This document shows positions 35,112 through 39,056 of a DNA stretch of 39,056 nt, piece after piece. The DNA is taken from NCBI GenBank assembly GCA_017556125.1, contig JAFZCW010000025.1:1-39056 (forward strand), written 5' to 3'. Positions within the stretch are counted from its first letter, which is position 1, and every line of letters begins with the position of its first letter. The DNA comes from Clostridia bacterium. Its GTDB lineage: Bacteria > Bacillota_A > Clostridia > Christensenellales > CAG-138. The translations under genes were made by a program, and so were the position numbers. The notes below the pieces were generated by a model, which saw only the letters and a list, made by a program, of their open reading frames with translations, was not told the DNA's origin and did not search any database.

Positions 35112-35667
35112 GATTTCCAAACTCGGCGGCAAACTGCTTGTGATCGCAGCGGTCGCCGGACTGGCGCTCGGATTAACGAATGCCATGACGGAAGGACCGA
35201 TCGCGCAGCAGCGCATTCAGGAAGCGAATACCGCCCGTGCATGTGTTCTTCCCGCGGCAGAGGGCGGCTTTGAGGAACTGGACAATACGAACGCGGAACT
35301 GGATGAGATATACAAGGGACTGACTTCCGGCGGCGAAACAGCCGGATATACCGGAAAGATCACGGTCCGCGGCTACGGCGGTCCGATCGAGGTCACGGTC
35401 GGCGTGGATATGAGCGGGACCATAACGGGCATCAGCGTCGGCGGAAGCGATTTTTCGGAAACCGCAGGCCTCGGCGCGAAAACCAAAGACGCGGCGTTTA
35501 CCGATCAGTTTGCCGGGCTTTCCGCTGAGGATCTGCCGGGGATCGCGGTGAAGGCGGACGGCGGCGTCATCGATGCGGTCAGTTCCGCCACCATCAGTTC
35601 GCGCGCTGTTTCCAAAGGGGTCAGAACCGTCTGCGAAGCCCTGACGGAATTGATTAAGGAGGGCTGA
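35104..35667 (+). CDS. rnfG: Rnf complex subunit G
   Basis: 187-aa subunit with one N-terminal transmembrane helix (LLVIAAVAGLALGLTNAM) and an extracytoplasmic FMN-binding domain. The covalent FMN site reads SSATIS, with Thr163 as the expected attachment residue; the usual second position is Gly (SGATxS), here Ser. ETAGLGAKTKD is a second family motif. The gene overlaps rnfD by 8 bp and ends 5 bp before rnfE. Confidence 0.95.
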   Translation: MNEISKLGGKLLVIAAVAGLALGLTNAMTEGPIAQQRIQEANTARACVLPAAEGGFEELDNTNAELDEIYKGLTSGGETAGYTGKITVRGYGGPIEVTVGVDMSGTITGISVGGSDFSETAGLGAKTKDAAFTDQFAGLSAEDLPGIAVKADGGVIDAVSSATISSRAVSKGVRTVCEALTELIKEG

Positions 35668-35672
35668 TCGTT

Positions 35673-36308
35673 ATGGGAAAGAAAAAAACTGTTCGCTCTG
35701 TATTCTTTAACGGACTGATCTCGGAAAACCCGACGTTCCGCCTTGTGCTCGGAACCTGTCCCACAATGGCGGTCACGACATCCGCGATCAACGGCGTCGG
35801 GATGGGACTTGCCGCCACGTTCGTCCTGATCGGAAGCAACGTGGTCATTTCCCTGCTCCGGCATTTTATTCCGGACAAGATCAGGATCCCGTCCTTTATC
35901 GTCATCATCTGCACGTTCGTCACAATCGTTCAGATGGTGATGCAGGCGTTTGTTCCGTCGCTTTACGCGTCGCTCGGCCTGTTTATTCCGCTGATCGTTG
36001 TGAACTGTATCATTCTTGCGAGAGCGGAAGCATTTGCCAGCAAAAACGGCGTTCTGCTCTCCGCGGTTGACGGAATCGGAATGGGCCTCGGGTTCACGGT
36101 TGCCATTACGATTCTCGGTGCGATCAGAGAACTGTTCGGAAACGGCACGATATTCGGGCTTTCCCTTTTCGGAGCCTCCTATCAGCCGATGATCCTGCTG
36201 ATCCTGCCTGCGGGCGGATTCATTGTGTACGGTCTTCTGCTCGGTCTGATGAATCTGATCACGTCTCATGCGAAAGGAAACGGAGAGGAGGCGGAAGCCA
36301 ATGAATGA
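35673..36308 (+). CDS. rnfE: Rnf complex subunit E
   Basis: 211-aa integral membrane subunit of the RnfA/RnfE family, with six helices. GLISENPTFRLVLGTCPTMAVTT near the N terminus holds the conserved Cys that in this family helps bind an intramembrane iron-sulfur cluster with RnfA, and LFIPLIVVNCIILARAEAFAS carries the second one. AAGGAGG precedes the ATG. It overlaps rnfA by 8 bp. Confidence 0.95.
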   Translation: MGKKKTVRSVFFNGLISENPTFRLVLGTCPTMAVTTSAINGVGMGLAATFVLIGSNVVISLLRHFIPDKIRIPSFIVIICTFVTIVQMVMQAFVPSLYASLGLFIPLIVVNCIILARAEAFASKNGVLLSAVDGIGMGLGFTVAITILGAIRELFGNGTIFGLSLFGASYQPMILLILPAGGFIVYGLLLGLMNLITSHAKGNGEEAEANE

Positions 36309-36912
36309 GATTACGAAGCTGCTTCTCTTTATGGTCAGCTGTGTTCTGACGAATAACTTTATCTTCTCGCGTTTTCTGGGGTGCTGCCCGTTCCTCGGTG
36401 TTTCCAATAAAGTGGAGACGGCTTTCGGAATGGGGCTTGCCGTAACATTTGTTATGGCGCTTGCCAGCTTCTTCACGTATATCGTATATACGTATATCCT
36501 GGTTCCGCTGGGTCTTGCCTATCTGTCGACGATCAGCTTTATCCTGATCATCGCATCCCTTGTGCAGATGGTGGAAATGTTCCTGAAAAAATCCGTGCCG
36601 TCCCTGTATGCGGCGCTCGGGATCTACCTTCCCCTGATCACAACGAACTGCGCTGTTCTGGGTGTCTGCATCCTGAACATCGGAGGATCAACGACGATCG
36701 CCGGGATAACGGTGGAATACAACCTGCTGTACTCGGTGCTGAACGGCGTGTTCGGCGCACTGGGCTTCCTGCTCGCGATCGTCCTGATGGCGGGCATCCG
36801 GGAAAGGCTTGAGAATGCGGATATTCCGAAACCCCTGAAAGGATTTCCGATCTCTCTGATTACCGCGGGTCTCATGAGCGTCGCGTTCATGGGATTCAAG
36901 GGACTCGTTTAA
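36301..36912 (+). CDS. rnfA: Rnf complex subunit A
   Basis: 203-aa integral membrane subunit with six helices, homologous to RnfE and inverted in topology. The start is ATG at 36301 (MNEITKLLLFMVSCVLTNNFIFSRFLGCCPF), with GGAGGCGG upstream; an earlier in-frame codon at 36268 is inside rnfE. Conserved Cys residues occur in LGCCPFLG and in LITTNCAVLG, the intramembrane cluster ligands. It ends 15 bp before rnfB. Confidence 0.95.
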   Translation: MNEITKLLLFMVSCVLTNNFIFSRFLGCCPFLGVSNKVETAFGMGLAVTFVMALASFFTYIVYTYILVPLGLAYLSTISFILIIASLVQMVEMFLKKSVPSLYAALGIYLPLITTNCAVLGVCILNIGGSTTIAGITVEYNLLYSVLNGVFGALGFLLAIVLMAGIRERLENADIPKPLKGFPISLITAGLMSVAFMGFKGLV

Positions 36913-36927
36913 GGAGGAATTGGCGTT

Positions 36928-37740
36928 ATGGATATGATGCATGTTTTGTACGCGGTTCTGATCCTTGGCGGGATCGGGCTTGTTTTCGGGCTTGCCCTCG
37001 GGTTTGTCGGGAAGAAGTTTGCCGTAAAAACGGATGAACGCGTGGGGCAAATCAGGGACTGTCTCGGCGGCGCGAACTGCGGAGCCTGCGGATATGCCGG
37101 CTGCGACGCCTATGCGGAAGCAGTCGTAAAAGGAGAGGCCTCGGTCAGCGCGTGTATTCCCGGCGGCAACAGCACGTCCAAGGCGATCGCGAAGATCATG
37201 GGCGCGGAAGCGGAAGAAAGAGAGCCTGTCGTTGCCCGTGTCCGCTGCAGCGGGAACTGCGACAATATGATCGTGAGGTACCAGTATAACGGATACCAGA
37301 GCTGCAGGGCCGCGTCCTCTGTGGCTGGCGGTCCGAAGGCGTGCCATTATGCCTGCGTCGGGCTCGGCGACTGCCTGCGCAACTGCAAATTTGACGCGAT
37401 CTCGATACGGAACGGAGTCGCGAACATCGATCCGAACAAATGCACGGGATGCGGCATGTGCGAGGAAACGTGCCCGAGGCATATCATCCATCTGCTGCCC
37501 AGAAGCCAGACGATCCTGGTCGCCTGCAGGAACAAGGCGTCCGGTCGTGTCGCGAGGACGCAGTGCAAAACGGCCTGCGTTGCCTGCGGAAGATGCGTGA
37601 AGGAATGCCCGAGCGGTTCGATCAAAGTCGTGGACGGCGTCGCGCAGATCGATGAAACGACCTGCACCAGGTGCGGCGCCTGCGTGGTGGTCTGTCCGAT
37701 GCACTGCATACACAACCTGTTTGACGAACACAGAGCATAA
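36928..37740 (+). CDS. rnfB: Rnf complex subunit B (electron-entry ferredoxin-like subunit)
   Basis: 270-aa subunit taking electrons from reduced ferredoxin. An N-terminal membrane helix (about 6-28) is followed by the 4Fe-4S domain GGANCGACGYAGC (Cys51, 54, 59, and Cys76). Further ferredoxin-type clusters are seen in the C-terminal half: CVGLGDCLRNC, CTGCGMCEETC, CVACGRCVKEC and CTRCGACVVVC. The start ATG has AAGGAGG upstream. It is the last gene of rnfCDGEAB and is followed by a terminator, so all six subunits are complete and in the common clostridial order. Confidence 0.96.
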   Translation: MDMMHVLYAVLILGGIGLVFGLALGFVGKKFAVKTDERVGQIRDCLGGANCGACGYAGCDAYAEAVVKGEASVSACIPGGNSTSKAIAKIMGAEAEEREPVVARVRCSGNCDNMIVRYQYNGYQSCRAASSVAGGPKACHYACVGLGDCLRNCKFDAISIRNGVANIDPNKCTGCGMCEETCPRHIIHLLPRSQTILVACRNKASGRVARTQCKTACVACGRCVKECPSGSIKVVDGVAQIDETTCTRCGACVVVCPMHCIHNLFDEHRA

Positions 37741-37754
37741 GTCTGCCGGACATC

Positions 37755-37791
37755 AAAGAGCGGAAATCCTTTGGACTTCCGCTCTTTTTTT
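37755..37791 (+). terminator. Intrinsic terminator of the rnf operon
   Basis: An 11-bp stem (AAAGAGCGGAA, 37755-37765, with 37777-37787) plus a small inner TCC/GGA pairing ends in a T-run. It lies between rnfB and the convergent ispDF. Confidence 0.85.
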
Positions 37792-37822
37792 CGTACGAAT
37801 ATCAAGGTGTGACAGAACCGGG

Positions 37823-38929
37823 TCAGCAGAGAGAGGCGATTGCCTGAGCGGAAATGCACAGGCCGCGGCCTTCATCATTCATCCCTTCCGTGGTGGTGGC
37901 TCCGAGTGTAACGCTCTCTGGAGAAATGCCTGCAGCTTCCGCCAGCCGGCGGGACATCTGGGGCAGAAACGGCGCCAGCTTCGGCCGCTGCGCGATGATG
38001 GTCGCGCTGATCTGCCTGGGATAAAGTTTTTTTGCGGCAAGCAGCGCAACGACCTGTTTCAGCAGCAGAATGCTGTCGGCTCCCTCAAACTCCGGATCCG
38101 TGTCGGGGAACAGATGCCCGATGTCCGGGAGGCCTCCGGCGCTCAGAAGCGCGTCCATGACGGCGTGCGTAAGCGCGTCCGCGTCGGAATGACCGAGCAG
38201 TCCTTTTTCGAAGGGGATCTCAACGCCGCCCAGGATCAGCCGGCGGTTTTCAACAAGGCGGTGCGTGTCAAAGCCGATGCCGTAGAGAAGGAGACGACGC
38301 TCCGCCCTGGCGAAATCACCGGGAAAGGTCAGCTTGATGTTATCCTCGCTTCCGGGCACGAAACACGGCACATTCCCGTCCAGCATGAACACGGTACAGT
38401 CATCCGTGGCGGGCTCGCTCTGCGCGGCATACGCTTTCCGGATGCTGCCGTAATGAAAGGCCTGGGGCGTCTGCATCCGCATGAGACCTTCGCGGTCCAC
38501 GGGAGAAATTCCGGAATCCGTTCTGCGGAACACGGTGTCGGTAAGAGGGACTGCGGCGATTCCGCTTCCGTACTCCTCCGCCGAGCGGATGCAAGAACGG
38601 ACGAGATCGGGAGAGACCAGACATCTGGCGGCGTCATGGATCACCGCGATATCCCCGTCAGAGGAAAACAGCGCATTTCTGACGGAGTCGCTTCTGGTGG
38701 CGCCGCCCGCAACGACGGTATTCGGAACGGGGCAGCTCAATGAGCGGACGAAACGGTCCGACGCTTCGCTGACGACAAAGATCAGTTCGGAAACGCCGCC
38801 CTCGATCAGGGCGTTCATGCTGCGCTCGATGGCGGATTTCCCGGCTAGAGGCCGCTGGAGCTTGTCAAAGCCCATGCGCTGGGAAGCGCCGGCGCAGAGA
38901 AGGATTCCGACGATGTGTTTACTCTGCAT
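37823..38929 (-). CDS. ispDF: Bifunctional IspD/IspF (MEP pathway of isoprenoid synthesis)
   Basis: 368-aa fusion. The N-terminal half (about 1-215) is IspD, 2-C-methyl-D-erythritol 4-phosphate cytidylyltransferase: GILLCAGASQRMGFDK is the CTP-binding loop, and HDAARCLVS is a second motif. The C-terminal half (about 216-368) is IspF, MECDP synthase: GIGFDTHRL (metal Asp and His), GLLGHSDADALTHAVMDALL (metal His) and the GATTTEGM loop are present. The two act at steps 3 and 5 of the MEP route to IPP. The start ATG at 38929 gives a normal length; the longer TTG start at 38956 overlaps the upstream gene. It overlaps the 3' end of that gene by 11 bp, implying translational coupling. Confidence 0.94.
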   Translation of the reverse strand: MQSKHIVGILLCAGASQRMGFDKLQRPLAGKSAIERSMNALIEGGVSELIFVVSEASDRFVRSLSCPVPNTVVAGGATRSDSVRNALFSSDGDIAVIHDAARCLVSPDLVRSCIRSAEEYGSGIAAVPLTDTVFRRTDSGISPVDREGLMRMQTPQAFHYGSIRKAYAAQSEPATDDCTVFMLDGNVPCFVPGSEDNIKLTFPGDFARAERRLLLYGIGFDTHRLVENRRLILGGVEIPFEKGLLGHSDADALTHAVMDALLSAGGLPDIGHLFPDTDPEFEGADSILLLKQVVALLAAKKLYPRQISATIIAQRPKLAPFLPQMSRRLAEAAGISPESVTLGATTTEGMNDEGRGLCISAQAIASLC

Positions 38930-39056
38930 CCCGTACCGCCCCGCTTTCCGAAACAACGGTATACATCTCGGCTGCGCCGGCCTTTGTTGCGTATTCGGAA
39001 ACGCTGTCGACCCGGACCGTCAGGGATCTCGAGCCGAACCGGATCTCGATCGTATC
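38919..39056 (-). CDS. 3' end of an unidentified gene upstream of ispDF (partial)
   Basis: An open reading frame enters from the right edge on the minus strand and ends with TAA at 38919-38921, giving 45 C-terminal residues. They contain an IEIRFGSRSLTVRVDSV strand pattern, then EYATKAGAAEMYTVVSESG. This could be the end of a TRAM-like OB domain, as in YacL/PIN-TRAM proteins often next to ispD in Firmicutes, but the match is weak and I do not claim it. The frame overlaps the ispDF start by 11 bp and is open to the window edge, which supports it being coding. Confidence 0.55.
   Translation of the reverse strand, partial: DTIEIRFGSRSLTVRVDSVSEYATKAGAAEMYTVVSESGAVRDAE

Noticed and set aside
37652..38743. 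363-aa plus-strand frame opposite ispDF
   Set aside because: Antisense shadow that also cuts into the rnfB end and its terminator.

Overview
The window is a chromosomal segment of what looks like an anaerobic, gut- or rumen-type member of the class Clostridia with fairly high G+C. The pointers are a six-subunit Rnf complex, the recF-gyrB-gyrA block, a CotH/VTC/DUF4956 cluster, a YgeY/YgeW pair, a bifunctional IspDF, and SD-rich translation starts with compact operons. Family-level placement is inference. I saw no rRNA, tRNA, CRISPR array, insertion sequence, prophage or integrase. Codon and base use looks even by eye, so there is no obvious sign of recent transfer.

Layout. 1-3.2 kb: a secreted multi-Ig/SH3b surface protein and a DUF1292 protein on the minus strand. 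3.2-6.6 kb: a YheO/DauR-type regulator, the M20 hydrolase YgeY and the knotted carbamoyltransferase YgeW, a small unit related to anaerobic purine/urate catabolism loci. 6.6-8.6 kb: two overlapping exported metallophosphoesterase paralogs. 8.7-12 kb (minus): asnS and a membrane-anchored glycerophosphodiesterase. 12.2-18.7 kb: YugP-type zinc metallopeptidase, recF, gyrB and gyrA. 19-23.7 kb: a CotH-kinase protein carrying three lamin-tail domains, a VTC-type polyphosphate polymerase and a DUF4956 membrane protein, very tightly arranged. 23.7-27.5 kb: deoD (minus) and asnA (plus) diverge from one intergenic region; then a minus-strand unit holds a 29-codon small ORF, mgtE and a stand-alone FakA-C-like protein. 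27.6-31.6 kb: a four-gene polysaccharide operon (GT2, two GT4 enzymes, UDP-sugar epimerase). 31.8-32.7 kb: an amidase_3-like membrane protein that has lost most catalytic residues. 32.8-37.7 kb: the complete rnfCDGEAB operon. 37.8-39 kb (minus): ispDF and the 3' end of an upstream gene.

The best candidates for new biology are the CotH-LTD/VTC/DUF4956 operon, the pseudo-amidase, the small ORF translated just ahead of mgtE, and the regulator-ygeY-ygeW mini-operon without the rest of its usual cluster. Several starts were moved to internal codons where a Shine-Dalgarno sequence decided the matter. Every intergenic space is under about 300 bases, and most hold a recognisable promoter or hairpin terminator.
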